From Lysobacterales bacterium (GTDB taxonomy: Bacteria > Pseudomonadota > Gammaproteobacteria > Xanthomonadales > SZUA-5), in assembly GCA_022841325.1 (NCBI GenBank), contig JALHRS010000009.1, positions 1-64,000 of the forward strand: a stretch of DNA of 64,000 bases, written 5' to 3'. Both the position numbers and the translations under genes were made by a program. Of this stretch, positions 51,892 to 60,444 are shown piece by piece (positions within the stretch are counted from its first letter, which is position 1; the number at the start of each line of letters is the position of its first letter). The notes under the pieces were generated by a model, which did not search any database, had not been told where the DNA came from, and saw nothing but the letters and a program-made list of their open reading frames with translations.

Positions 51892-52257
51892 ATGATCCTG
51901 CGCCAGATCGTCATCCTCATGCTGATCCTGGGTCTGGGCGCCTGCGCCAGCGCACCAGCGCCGACGCTGGAGCTGGACCGGGCGCGCTCGGCGTTGGCGC
52001 GCGCCGAACAAGCCGGTGCCGCCAATTATGCGCCGGTGGACTACAGCATGGCCCGCGAGGCCGTGGACAGCGGTCGCGCCCTCATCGAGAAGCGCGAGAA
52101 CAGCGCCGCACGGCAGACACTGCAGGTGGCTGAAGTGCGTGCCGAACTCGCTGCAGCCAAGAGTACCGCGGCCAGATTGCGCGGCGAGGTCCAGCAAAAG
52201 GAAAGCGAGAATGCCGATCTGCGACGTGAACTGCTGGGTGAAGGACGGGTGCCCTGA
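51892..52257 (+). CDS. DUF4398 lipoprotein
   Basis: 121 residues with lipoprotein signal MILRQIVILMLILGLGACAS (lipobox LGAC). The mature part is a helical, Ala/Glu/Arg-rich coiled coil (LDRARSALARAEQAGAANYA, YSMAREAVDSG), the DUF4398 pattern. Its stop overlaps the start of the OmpA gene (TGATG), so the two are translationally coupled, as is common for this pair. It probably lines the inner face of the outer membrane. A start at 51781 is rejected because it overlaps pilU. Confidence 0.88.
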   Translation: MILRQIVILMLILGLGACASAPAPTLELDRARSALARAEQAGAANYAPVDYSMAREAVDSGRALIEKRENSAARQTLQVAEVRAELAAAKSTAARLRGEVQQKESENADLRRELLGEGRVP

Positions 52258-53237
52258 TGCGTAAGTTTGTGACCCTGAGCGTTGTATTGTTGCTCACCGC
52301 ATGTGCATCTCAACCCAAGCGTGACCTCGATTTCGAGCGCCTGCGCGGAGACTGGCGCACACTGGATTCGGCCGAGGACCGTGCCCGCGCGCCGCTGGAA
52401 TCGGCACGCGTCGATGACGCCATCGCCGCCATCCAGGCGGTGCCGAAGAAGGATCGGGAGCTGCGCAAGCACCTGGCCGACATGGCCGAGCTGCGCATGG
52501 CCATCTACACCACGGCGGTGGCCGCGGCGCGCGATCGCGAGCGCCTCGCGGCGCTGGAAACCGAGCATCAGTCGATCATGCTGGAGGCTACCCGGCGTGA
52601 CGCCGAGCTGTCGCGCCTGGAGGCCGAGAAGCTGCGCCTGCAGTCCCTGGCTCGGGCCGAGGAGGCCGAGCGTTTGCGCGAGGAAGCCGAAGCCGAGCGC
52701 ATGCGCAGCGACGAGGTCAGTGCCGATGCCGAGCTGGCGCGGCAGGAAGCCGAAGCCGCCCGGCGCCTCGCGGAAGCGCGCGCCCGTGAAGCCAGTCTGG
52801 CCCGTCAGGAGGCTGATCTGGCCTCGCAGCAGGCCCGCAGCCTGCAGCAGCAGATGGCCGCGCTGCGCCCCGAGAGCACGGCGCGCGGCGAAGTTCTGAC
52901 CCTGGGCGATGTGTTCTTCGCTTCCGGGCAGTCCGATCTCAAGCCCGAGGCGCGCAGCAATCTGCGACCGGTGCTGGACTTCATCGATCGCTATCCCGGC
53001 AACAATGTCACCATCGAAGGCCACACCGATGACCGCGGTGCCGATGCCGCCAATCAGTTGCTGTCCGAACGCCGCGCCGCCTCGGTGCGCGACGCCCTGG
53101 TCGAGATGGGCGCCGACGAACTGCGCTTCAACGTGGTCGGCAAGGGCGAATCCACGCCCATCGCCGACAACGGCACCAGCGAAGGCCGCTCTCGCAACCG
53201 CAGGGTGGAGGTCATCGTCGAGGGCTCGGGGCGTTGA
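52257..53237 (+). CDS. OmpA family lipoprotein with coiled-coil region
   Basis: 326 residues. Lipoprotein signal MRKFVTLSVVLLLTACAS is followed by a long Glu/Ala/Arg coiled coil (about 30-205) and a C-terminal OmpA peptidoglycan-binding domain (about 215-322) with LGDVFFASGQSDLKPEARSN, NNVTIEGHTDDRGADAANQL, LSERRAASVRDALVEMGAD and GRSRNRRVEVIVEG. It should tie the outer membrane to peptidoglycan. Coupled to the DUF4398 gene. Confidence 0.93.
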   Translation: MRKFVTLSVVLLLTACASQPKRDLDFERLRGDWRTLDSAEDRARAPLESARVDDAIAAIQAVPKKDRELRKHLADMAELRMAIYTTAVAAARDRERLAALETEHQSIMLEATRRDAELSRLEAEKLRLQSLARAEEAERLREEAEAERMRSDEVSADAELARQEAEAARRLAEARAREASLARQEADLASQQARSLQQQMAALRPESTARGEVLTLGDVFFASGQSDLKPEARSNLRPVLDFIDRYPGNNVTIEGHTDDRGADAANQLLSERRAASVRDALVEMGADELRFNVVGKGESTPIADNGTSEGRSRNRRVEVIVEGSGR

Positions 53238-53290
53238 AGCCGCCCTTACCAGACCGATGGAAAGCACTGGGTTAGCCGGCTCAACAAGCC

Positions 53291-53314
53291 GGGGCAGGGG
53301 GCAAGGGGCAGGGG
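53291..53314. repeat. G-rich tract downstream of the OmpA gene
   Basis: GGGGCAGGGGGCAAGGGGCA and GGGG on the OmpA sense strand, about 55 bases after the stop. It is a degenerate member of the GGGGCAC family and lies farther from its stop than the others. Confidence 0.6.
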
Positions 53315-53484
53315 ACCCACCCCGTCGCACGATCTGACTTCGTCGCGAGCTCGGGGCTCTGCCCCCGGCCCCCTTTCCTTGCTATGCGAGCACGTCCCCC
53401 ACCTTCAGCCGTCCCCCTGGCGATGACGCCATCGAGTCGTCCGCCTATGATGCAAAGCCCTCCATCAGCCGCCGAGCGCCCTGG

Positions 53485-54141
53485 ATGACTGCCGCTGCCT
53501 TGCCTGCGATCTGGCCCGAGGACGCCCGGAAACTGATCCTGGCCGGACCTGCTGGGCCGATCGAAGCCGTCGCCGCCGGCGGCAGTGCCCAGCCGCAGCG
53601 GATCGCCGTGATCTGCCATCCGCATTCGCTGCACGGCGGCAGCATGGACAACAAGGTGGTGACCTCGGTCGAGCGCACTCTGCGCGATCTGGGCGCGGCC
53701 ACGCTGCGCTTCAATTTCCGTGGCGTCGGCGCATCGGCCGGGCACTTCGATCACGGTCAGGGCGAAGGCGAGGATCTGGCCGCGGTGGTCGCCCAGGCCC
53801 GCGCCTGGGCCGGCGCGGCGCCGCTGTGGCTGGCCGGCTTTTCCTTCGGCAGCTATGTCGCCGCCCGCATGGCCGACAACCTCGGTGCAGAGTTACTGAT
53901 CAGCGTCGCGCCGCCGGTGGGTCGATTCGCTTTTGGCGGGTTCTCGCGACCGTCCTGCCGCTGGATCGTGGTCCAGGGCGAGGCCGATGAAGTGGTCGAT
54001 CCGGGCGAGGTCTTCAACTGGCTGGAGGGTGTGCAGCCACCGGTGGAACTGATCCGCTTCGCCGACACCGGGCACTTCTTCCATGGCAAGATCGTGGAAC
54101 TGCGCCAGCGTCTGACGGCGCAGATTCAAGGCCAGGCATGA
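53485..54141 (+). CDS. Alpha/beta hydrolase (COG2945-type)
   Basis: 218 residues. Features: IAVICHPHSLHGGSMDNKVV, TLRFNFRGVGASAGHFDHGQ, the nucleophile elbow LAGFSFGSYVAARM with Ser120, VQGEADEVVDP with the likely acid Asp, and FADTGHFFHGKI with the catalytic His. The HPHSLHGGSMDNKVV start is typical of a small, poorly characterised serine hydrolase group in Proteobacteria. The substrate is unknown. Its stop overlaps the zapE start (ATGA). Confidence 0.9.
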   Translation: MTAAALPAIWPEDARKLILAGPAGPIEAVAAGGSAQPQRIAVICHPHSLHGGSMDNKVVTSVERTLRDLGAATLRFNFRGVGASAGHFDHGQGEGEDLAAVVAQARAWAGAAPLWLAGFSFGSYVAARMADNLGAELLISVAPPVGRFAFGGFSRPSCRWIVVQGEADEVVDPGEVFNWLEGVQPPVELIRFADTGHFFHGKIVELRQRLTAQIQGQA

Positions 54142-55244
54142 GCCGCCCGCCCGATCCGGACTCACCGCTGGGTCGCTATCTGGACGGCGTCGCCGCGCAG
54201 AGCTGGAGCGATGACCCGGCGCAGCGCAAGGTCCTGGCCGAGCTCACGCATATCCACGAGGAACTGCGTCACGATCGTCCGCAGTCGTGGTGGAACAAGT
54301 TGCTCCGACGCGGTCAGACGCAGGCGCCGGTGCGCGGTTTGTACCTGCACGGAGGGGTCGGCCGCGGCAAGACCTTCATGATGGACCTGTTCTTCGATGG
54401 CCTGGCCACCGAGCGCAAGCAGCGCCTGCATTTCCACCGCTTCATGGGCCGCGTGCACGCCGATCTGGCGCAGCTCAAGAACCAGAGCGATCCGCTGGCG
54501 CTGGTGGCCGATCATTTCGCCGAGCGCGCCCAGATCCTGTGTTTCGACGAGTTTTTCGTCAGCGACATCGGCGATGCCATGTTGCTCGGCCGCCTGCTGA
54601 TGCAGCTGTTCGAGCGCGGCGTGACCCTGGTGGCCACCAGCAATGTGGCGCCCAGGAACCTCTACAAGGATGGGCTGCAGCGGGCGCGCTTCCTGCCCGC
54701 CATCGCTGCCATCGAGAAGCACTGCAAGGTGATGGAGCTGGTCAGCCCGCAGGATTATCGATTGCGGGCGCTGGCGCAGGCCGAGGTCTACCACCAGCCC
54801 TTGGGCGCACGGGCCGACCAGGAGATGGAAGCGGCTTTTGCACGCCTGGCACCCGCGCAGCAGAACACTCGCGGCCTGCTCAGCGTCAACGACCGCCAGA
54901 TTCCGGTCAAACGCCGTGCCAACGACCTGATCTGGTTCGATTTCGATGCCATCTGCCGCGGCCCGCGTGCGGTGCCCGACTACATCGAGATCGCCCAGAG
55001 TTTCCCCACGGTGATGATCAGCGGCGTGCCGGTATTCGGCATCGCCGAGGAAAACGAGGCCAAGCGCTTCGTGCATCTGGTCGACGAGTTCTACGACCGC
55101 AACGTCAAGCTCGTGATCAGCGCCGACGCCGGACCCACCCAGCTCTACAGCGGCGAGCGCCTGCGTCTGGAATTCGAACGCACCGGCTCACGCCTGATCG
55201 AAATGCAGAGTCAGGCCTATCTGCAGCGCGAGCATCATCCCTGA
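54138..55244 (+). CDS. zapE: Cell division protein ZapE (AFG1-like ATPase)
   Basis: 368 residues. Walker A is HGGVGRGKTFMMDLFF (72-79), Walker B is ILCFDEFFVSDIGDAMLLGR, and sensor region LVATSNVAPRNLYKDGLQRA is typical of the AFG1/ZapE family, whose length matches. ZapE interacts with FtsZ and affects division under stress in E. coli; mitochondrial AFG1 acts on respiratory-chain subunits. Translationally coupled to the hydrolase gene. A 15-unit heptad array starts five bases after its stop. Confidence 0.93.
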   Translation: MSRPPDPDSPLGRYLDGVAAQSWSDDPAQRKVLAELTHIHEELRHDRPQSWWNKLLRRGQTQAPVRGLYLHGGVGRGKTFMMDLFFDGLATERKQRLHFHRFMGRVHADLAQLKNQSDPLALVADHFAERAQILCFDEFFVSDIGDAMLLGRLLMQLFERGVTLVATSNVAPRNLYKDGLQRARFLPAIAAIEKHCKVMELVSPQDYRLRALAQAEVYHQPLGARADQEMEAAFARLAPAQQNTRGLLSVNDRQIPVKRRANDLIWFDFDAICRGPRAVPDYIEIAQSFPTVMISGVPVFGIAEENEAKRFVHLVDEFYDRNVKLVISADAGPTQLYSGERLRLEFERTGSRLIEMQSQAYLQREHHP

Positions 55245-55249
55245 GAGTT

Positions 55250-55354
55250 GGTTGTTGGTTGTTGGTTGTCGGTTGTGGGTTGTGGGTTGTGGGTTGTGGG
55301 TTGTGGGTTGTGGGTTGTGGGTTGTGGGTTGTGGGTTGTGGGTTGTGGGTTGTG
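55250..55354. repeat. 15-unit heptad array (GGTTGTT/C/G) after zapE
   Basis: Units GGTTGTT x2, GGTTGTC x1, GGTTGTG x12, in exact 7-base register and in the zapE sense. The last block makes twelve GGG runs with TTGT loops. It starts five bases after the stop codon and closely resembles the nuclease-gene array at 33569. Confidence 0.97.
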
Positions 55355-55426
55355 GGTGTCGGTGTTGGTCAGAGCGGTCTCACGCGCAGGCGCGGAGGGC
55401 GCGGAGAAGAGCGAGGTCTTGCTCTG

Positions 55427-55495
55427 GTAGGTCCAGACTTGTCTGGACGCTTCTCCAACACCCTGCAAACAGCGTCCAGACAAGTCTGGACCTAC
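55427..55495. repeat. Family B paired hairpin
   Basis: Arms 55427-55450 and 55472-55495 are a perfect 24-base inverted repeat, each with GTCCAGACTTGTCTGGAC. It lies between the convergent zapE and pap genes. Confidence 0.9.
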
Positions 55496-55520
55496 AACAG
55501 CACAAAGCCCGTAGCCTTTT

Positions 55521-55540
55521 CCCGTGCCCCGTGCCCCGCC
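55521..55540. repeat. GGGGCAC heptads one base after the pap stop
   Basis: CCCGTGC x2 then CCCGCC on plus, which reads GGCGGGGCACGGGGCACGGG in the pap sense, starting one base after the stop. The convergent zapE and pap genes thus each carry their own sense-strand G-tract. Confidence 0.85.
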
Positions 55541-55541
55541 A

Positions 55542-57017
55542 CTACTCCGCCTTCTCCAGCGCCTTGCACAGGGTCTTCAGGATCTGGATGCGGGCGTAGG
55601 GCTTGTCGTTGGCGGGGATCAGGTGCCAGGGTGCGATGCTGGTGCCGCAGCGCTCGACCATGTCGCACACGGCGTGTTCGTAGTCGCTCCACTTGTCGCG
55701 GTTGCGCCAGTCGTCTTCAGTGATCTTGAAGTTCTTGAAGGGGGTGTCGCGACGCTCGTTGAAGCGCTTGAGCTGTTCTTCGGCGGTGATCGCCAGCCAG
55801 AACTTCACCACCACGGCGCCGTTGTCGACCAGTTGCTCCTCGAAGGCATTGATCTCGTGATAGGCGCGCATCCAGTCGGCCTCGCTGCAATAGCCTTCCA
55901 CTCTTTCGACCAGCACCCGGCCATACCAGGAACGGTCGAAGATCGTGACCCGGCCCTTGAGCGGCAGGTGTCGCCAGAAGCGCCACAGATAGGGTTGTGC
56001 GCGCTCTTCCTCGGTGGGTGCGGCAATCGGGATCACCTGATAGTGGCGGGCGTCGAGCGCGCCGGTGATGCGGCGGATGCTGCTGCCCTTGCCGGCGGCG
56101 TCTGAACCCTCGAAGACGATGATCAGCGAGCGCTCGCGAAAACCCTTGGCGCGGGTCAGCAGATTCAAACGACCCTGATATTTTTCCAGCTGTCGCCGGT
56201 ATTCCTTCTTCGCCAGCGCCTGGTGATAGTCGAGCGCATTCAGCACATTGCGCTCATCCAGGGCGATCGCCGGCGCTGCCGGCGAGGGCACACAGCGCAC
56301 CGGCGGATTCTGCAGACGATCGCTCAGGGCCTGCAGCAGATGGTTGCCCACGGTCAGCGCCCGGTAGTTGGGGTCGGCGCCCTCGACGATGACCCAGGGT
56401 GCCTCGCCGGTGCTGGTTTCACGCAGGACCTGCTCGGAGACCTTGCGAAAACGGTCGTAGTGCTTGAAGTGATCCCAGTCGGTGGGCGTCACCCGCCAGC
56501 GCGTGGCCGGATCTTCGCTGAGCGCCGTCAGACGCTGCTGCTGGGCGGGTTTCGACAGATGGAACCAGTACTTGAGCACCAGCGCGCCCTCGGCCACCAG
56601 CATCCGTTCGAAGTGGCGGATCTCGTCGACCTGGGTCTGCAATTCGCTGGCGCGGCTATGGCCCATGACCCGATCCAGAATCGGCTGGGTGTACCAGGAT
56701 CCGAACAGCACGCCGATGCGACCCTTGGGTGGCAGCGCCCGCCAGAACCGCCACATCGGCGGCCGTTGCGCCTCCTCATCGGTGGGCGCACCAAAGGCGC
56801 GGGTGAGGATATGGCGCGGATCCATCCACTCATTGAGCAGATTGACGGTCTCGCCCTTGCCGGCACCATCGACGCCACCGATCAGGATCACCACCGGAAA
56901 ACCGGCATCGGCCAGTACTCGGTATTGGGCCTCCAGCAGGGCTTCGCGGAGGATCGGCTCCTGTTTGCGGTACTCGCTCTTGCTGACCCGATGACCGACT
57001 TCGGCGGCTTCGAACAT
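55542..57017 (-). CDS. pap: Polyphosphate:AMP phosphotransferase (two-domain PPK2)
   Basis: 491 residues with two PPK2 domains. The N-terminal Walker A is GGVDGAGKG (47-55), the C-terminal one FEGSDAAGKGSSIRRITGAL; lid-region motifs FWRALPPKGRIGVLFGSWYT and RFWRHLPLKGRVTIFDRSWY appear in each half, with APTDEE in both. Two-domain PPK2 enzymes phosphorylate AMP to ADP with polyphosphate. Length fits the roughly 500-residue PAP family. Divergent from the DUF4331 gene. Confidence 0.93.
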   Translation of the reverse strand: MFEAAEVGHRVSKSEYRKQEPILREALLEAQYRVLADAGFPVVILIGGVDGAGKGETVNLLNEWMDPRHILTRAFGAPTDEEAQRPPMWRFWRALPPKGRIGVLFGSWYTQPILDRVMGHSRASELQTQVDEIRHFERMLVAEGALVLKYWFHLSKPAQQQRLTALSEDPATRWRVTPTDWDHFKHYDRFRKVSEQVLRETSTGEAPWVIVEGADPNYRALTVGNHLLQALSDRLQNPPVRCVPSPAAPAIALDERNVLNALDYHQALAKKEYRRQLEKYQGRLNLLTRAKGFRERSLIIVFEGSDAAGKGSSIRRITGALDARHYQVIPIAAPTEEERAQPYLWRFWRHLPLKGRVTIFDRSWYGRVLVERVEGYCSEADWMRAYHEINAFEEQLVDNGAVVVKFWLAITAEEQLKRFNERRDTPFKNFKITEDDWRNRDKWSDYEHAVCDMVERCGTSIAPWHLIPANDKPYARIQILKTLCKALEKAE

Positions 57018-57367
57018 GACCGTGCTCCCGCAGTGGCTGTGGTGACAAGGTTATCCGCTTCGCGGGGCGGCGGTTTGATCCTGGTGGCGAGTTTCAAGCA
57101 GGTCCCGGTCGATCAGTCCAGCGGCCAGCGCTGAACCTTCCTGCTCAACGATTTTCTGCGCGAACGCAGGCCACTCGCATCACCGGGCTGCGGCGCACGC
57201 CGGAGCCGGGCAAGACCGGCTGAAGTTGCTCGTGACGAGGCGCCGTTCGTCGGAAAATGCGGCAATTGTTCAACAAGCTGCATCCATTGGTGACACTCTT
57301 GACGTAGGGGGAACTGGATGCGCACCGGCGCATTCAACATTCACTCTGGTGCCTGGAGTAAACCGAT
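57018..57367. other. Divergent spacer, nothing recognised
   Basis: About 350 bases between the divergent pap and DUF4331 genes. Slightly less GC-rich near 57240-57300. No repeat family, RNA gene or protein-like frame was recognised. Confidence 0.5.
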
Positions 57368-58801
57368 ATGCGTGCCTTGTTACCGCTGACCCTGTTCCTG
57401 TTCGCCGGCGCCGTCACGGCAGCCGACCATCGCGATGCGCCGTTGGCAACGGCCGACCCCAGCGCGGACATCAATGACATCTATGCCTTCATGAACCCGA
57501 ATGACCCCAACGAGGTCATTCTGGTCAATACCGTGGTCCCCTTTGCCAACTACAACTCACGCTTCTCGGATGCCGTCGAGTACCGCTTCAATATCGACAA
57601 CGGGGCTGCGCAGCTGCGGATCAGCTGCCGCTTCACCGATCAGAGCAACCGCGTGTCCTGCACCGGCCCCAACGGCCTGGCCGCCAGCGGCGGCATCGAA
57701 CGTACGGTCATCGGCAGCGGCATGCGGGTATGGGCCGGACTGCGTGACGACCCCTTCTTCTTCGATGGCCCGGCCTTCAATCGCACCCGGGCGACACTGG
57801 CACCGGCCTTCACCAATCCCGGTGTCAATTCCTTCACCGGAAACACCCTGGCGCTGGTACTGGCGGTGGATCGCTCGCGCCTCAACAACGGCGGGACCAA
57901 TCCGGTGCTGAAGGTCTGGGGCGCCACGCAGCGGCTGGGTGAGACCGGTATCAGTCCGGGCTTCACCGGGCTCTGGTACGACGCCAGCAAGCCCGGTTTC
58001 GGCGCCCACATCGAGGTGCTGGCACCGGCTGCACCCGGCGGTCCGGATCGGGTGGCTTTTGCCTGGTATGTCTACAACGATTTCGGCCAGCAGCGCTGGA
58101 TCGTCGGTGAGGGCAGCATTGCCGGCGACACCGCGACCATCGCCAATGCCGTGTTCACCAGCGGCGGGCTGTTTCCCCCCAATTTCAATTCGGCCCAGGT
58201 CCAGACCAAGCCCTTCGGGACCGTCAGCTTCCGCGCCAACAACTGCAACTCGGCGGTGCTGACCTATGTCAGCGGCGATGCTGAATTCGGCAATCGTCAG
58301 GGCCAGATCGCGCTCACCCGCCTGACCCAGATCAAGGACCAGCCGTGCACCTTCTTCAGTGCCGGCCAGGTCGATCGCATGGGTCGGCCGGGCATCAACA
58401 CGGTGCTGATCAATGTGCTGCCCGGAACCGGAACAGCGCTCAAGGACGCCTACAATCGCGCGCCGGATCCGGCTACCTGGGCGGCGCAGTTCCAGAGCGA
58501 GATGCAGAGCAATCTGGCGGCGCTGGACACGCTGGATGGCGTCACCGGCAATGCGCTGCTGCCGGCGGCCACGCTGGCCAGCGTGCTGGTCGACGACCGC
58601 CTGCTGATCGACACCTCGAAAGCCAACTGCAATGCCTATCTGGCGGTCGAACTGGGGCTGTCCGACTGCGGTGGTCGGACGCTGGCGCGCGACATCATCG
58701 ACGACTCGCTGGGCGCCATCGTCGGCCCGGGCGTCAGTGACAATGTCGCCAACGACAGCATCTTCCTCAGCGACTTCCCCTTCCTCGGGCGGCCGCTGTA
58801 A
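57368..58801 (+). CDS. Secreted DUF4331 protein with an inserted beta-rich module
   Basis: 477 residues with signal peptide MRALLPLTLFLFAGAVTA and the DUF4331 start DHRDAP (20-25), then DINDIYAFMNPNDPNEVILV. The family pattern is interrupted at about residue 191, after NPVLKVWGATQRL, and resumes at about 332 with AGQVDRMGRPGINTVLINV. The roughly 140 residues between (GLWYDASKPGFGAHIEV, VAFAWYVYNDFGQQRW, CTFF end) look like a separate module found in many secreted Xanthomonadales proteins (GLWYDP...G type). DUF4331 has no established role. Probably co-transcribed with the next gene. Confidence 0.88.
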   Translation: MRALLPLTLFLFAGAVTAADHRDAPLATADPSADINDIYAFMNPNDPNEVILVNTVVPFANYNSRFSDAVEYRFNIDNGAAQLRISCRFTDQSNRVSCTGPNGLAASGGIERTVIGSGMRVWAGLRDDPFFFDGPAFNRTRATLAPAFTNPGVNSFTGNTLALVLAVDRSRLNNGGTNPVLKVWGATQRLGETGISPGFTGLWYDASKPGFGAHIEVLAPAAPGGPDRVAFAWYVYNDFGQQRWIVGEGSIAGDTATIANAVFTSGGLFPPNFNSAQVQTKPFGTVSFRANNCNSAVLTYVSGDAEFGNRQGQIALTRLTQIKDQPCTFFSAGQVDRMGRPGINTVLINVLPGTGTALKDAYNRAPDPATWAAQFQSEMQSNLAALDTLDGVTGNALLPAATLASVLVDDRLLIDTSKANCNAYLAVELGLSDCGGRTLARDIIDDSLGAIVGPGVSDNVANDSIFLSDFPFLGRPL

Positions 58802-58812
58802 CACCCGCCACT

Positions 58813-58840
58813 CAGCGGTGCCACCGTGGTGGCACCGCTG
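58813..58840 (+). terminator. Perfect 13-bp stem-loop after the DUF4331 gene
   Basis: CAGCGGTGCCACC (58813-58825) and GGTGGCACCGCTG (58828-58840) are perfectly inverted, 11 bases after the stop. No T-run follows, so it may attenuate or stabilise the transcript rather than end it before the TPR lipoprotein gene. Confidence 0.55.
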
Positions 58841-58878
58841 ACGGCATCGACCCATTCCGACCCGGATCGAAAGAACCC

Positions 58879-60108
58879 ATGAACCGCATCTATCTCGCCC
58901 TGGCGCTGGTAGCGGCGCTCGGTGCCTGTGCACACGCACCCACGCCGGACCAGGCCATCGAAACCGACCCGATCGCGAACTCCGGTGGCTACCCGCTGTC
59001 CGTGCAACAGCGCGCGACCACCAGCGCAGACATCTACCTCGGCAATCTGCAAGCGCGCATCGAAGTGCTCGACCAGCAACTGGCCAGCACAGCCTCCGCC
59101 ACCGTGCAGGCGCAGCTGGCGGCAGCGCTGCTGCTGCGCTTTCGCATACTGGGCCAGCTGGCCGATGGTGAGCGCGGTCTGGCCCTGGCCACGAGCGCCA
59201 GCCAGCTGGATCCCGAACTGGCCGATGCCCAGCTGATCCTGGCCTCGGCGCTGTCCACCTTTCACCGCTTCGACGACGCCATGGCAGCGCTGGAGCGAGC
59301 CGGCCTGGCCGGCGCCGATGCAGCGCGCCTGGCCACCACCCGGCGCGATTTGCTGATGGCCCAGGGCCGATATCAGGAGCTCGCCGAGGACTTTGCCCGT
59401 TCCGCCGAGCCGGTGGCTGACTTCTACGAACTGGCTCACCGCGCCGATCTGCGCCTGCTGCAGGGCGATCCGGCGGGCGCCAGCCAGTGGTATCGCGCGG
59501 CCCAGGACCTGTATCAGGATGTCGATCCGCTGCCGCTGGCCTGGCTCTACGTACAGCAGGGGATCGCCCTGCTTCGGCACGACCAGATCGCCCCGGCGCG
59601 GGAGTTCTTTGCCGCTGCCCATGCGCGGCTGCCGCAGTACGCGCTGGCCACCGAGCATCTGGCCGAATGCGAGTTCCTGCTCGGCCGCCTCGATCGGGCC
59701 CGCGAGCTCTATGCCGCCGTGATCGGGCAGACCGACAATCCCGAGTATCGGGCGGCATTGGCGCGGCTCGAAGAAGCCGCCGGCCATCCTGACCGGGCCC
59801 AGGCCGAACGCGAGCTGGCCAGCCGCGGCTACCGGGATTTGCTGCAGCGCCATTGGGCGGCTTACGCCCAGCACGCAGCGGAATATTTCCTCGATATCGG
59901 TGATGTCGACAGCGCCTGGACGCTGGCGCAGGAGAATCTGCGACTCAGGGCCGATCTCGGTAGCCTGATTCTGTATGCGCAGGCTGCGGAGCAATCCGGG
60001 CAACCTCGGCAAGCTTGCACAGCGCTTGCCCGCATTCGAGGCACTGGCCTGCAGGTTCCTGAGCTTGACCAGCTCACGCCCTTGCAGAGTACGTGCGCGA
60101 TCCGGTGA
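58879..60108 (+). CDS. TPR-repeat lipoprotein
   Basis: 409 residues with lipoprotein signal MNRIYLALALVAALGACAHA. The remainder is a helical solenoid of TPR-like repeats, for example LATSASQLDPELADAQLILA, AREFFAAAHARLPQYALATE and ARELYAAVIGQTDNPEYRAA. It starts 78 bases after the DUF4331 gene, separated by a hairpin, and is probably in the same unit. Such lipoproteins are anchored in a membrane facing the periplasm and bind partner proteins; the partner is not known, the DUF4331 protein being a candidate by location. Confidence 0.87.
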   Translation: MNRIYLALALVAALGACAHAPTPDQAIETDPIANSGGYPLSVQQRATTSADIYLGNLQARIEVLDQQLASTASATVQAQLAAALLLRFRILGQLADGERGLALATSASQLDPELADAQLILASALSTFHRFDDAMAALERAGLAGADAARLATTRRDLLMAQGRYQELAEDFARSAEPVADFYELAHRADLRLLQGDPAGASQWYRAAQDLYQDVDPLPLAWLYVQQGIALLRHDQIAPAREFFAAAHARLPQYALATEHLAECEFLLGRLDRARELYAAVIGQTDNPEYRAALARLEEAAGHPDRAQAERELASRGYRDLLQRHWAAYAQHAAEYFLDIGDVDSAWTLAQENLRLRADLGSLILYAQAAEQSGQPRQACTALARIRGTGLQVPELDQLTPLQSTCAIR

Positions 60109-60444
60109 TCCGGATGGTCAGCGACGAGACCAAGCCGGGCAGCAGGTCGGGCCAGTGGCGAAGTATCTGGCCATTCGCTGAGAAGTCACGGAAGCGCCAG
60201 AACTGACAGAGACGCAACTGCGCTCGATGCGACGCAGCCACCCGCAAAGCGCACATTTGTGTGAAGTCGCAGGGCGCCACGCAGGGGAACAATCGCTACT
60301 CCGTTACTATCTAAGGTCACCAGCTGGAAAGAAGACCAAGCATCCAAACCGGACCGTGCCGAGCTGTCCTCCACGAACATTCGTGGTTGAGTTGCTTGAC
60401 GTCGTGAAGAACGGCGCTGGCATCCTTTGCACCCGAGGCGGGCC
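60109..60444. other. Spacer upstream of the histidine kinase, nothing recognised
   Basis: 336 bases with no repeat family or protein-like frame. The last part (60300-60440) is less GC-rich than the surroundings and may hold the kinase promoter. Confidence 0.5.
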
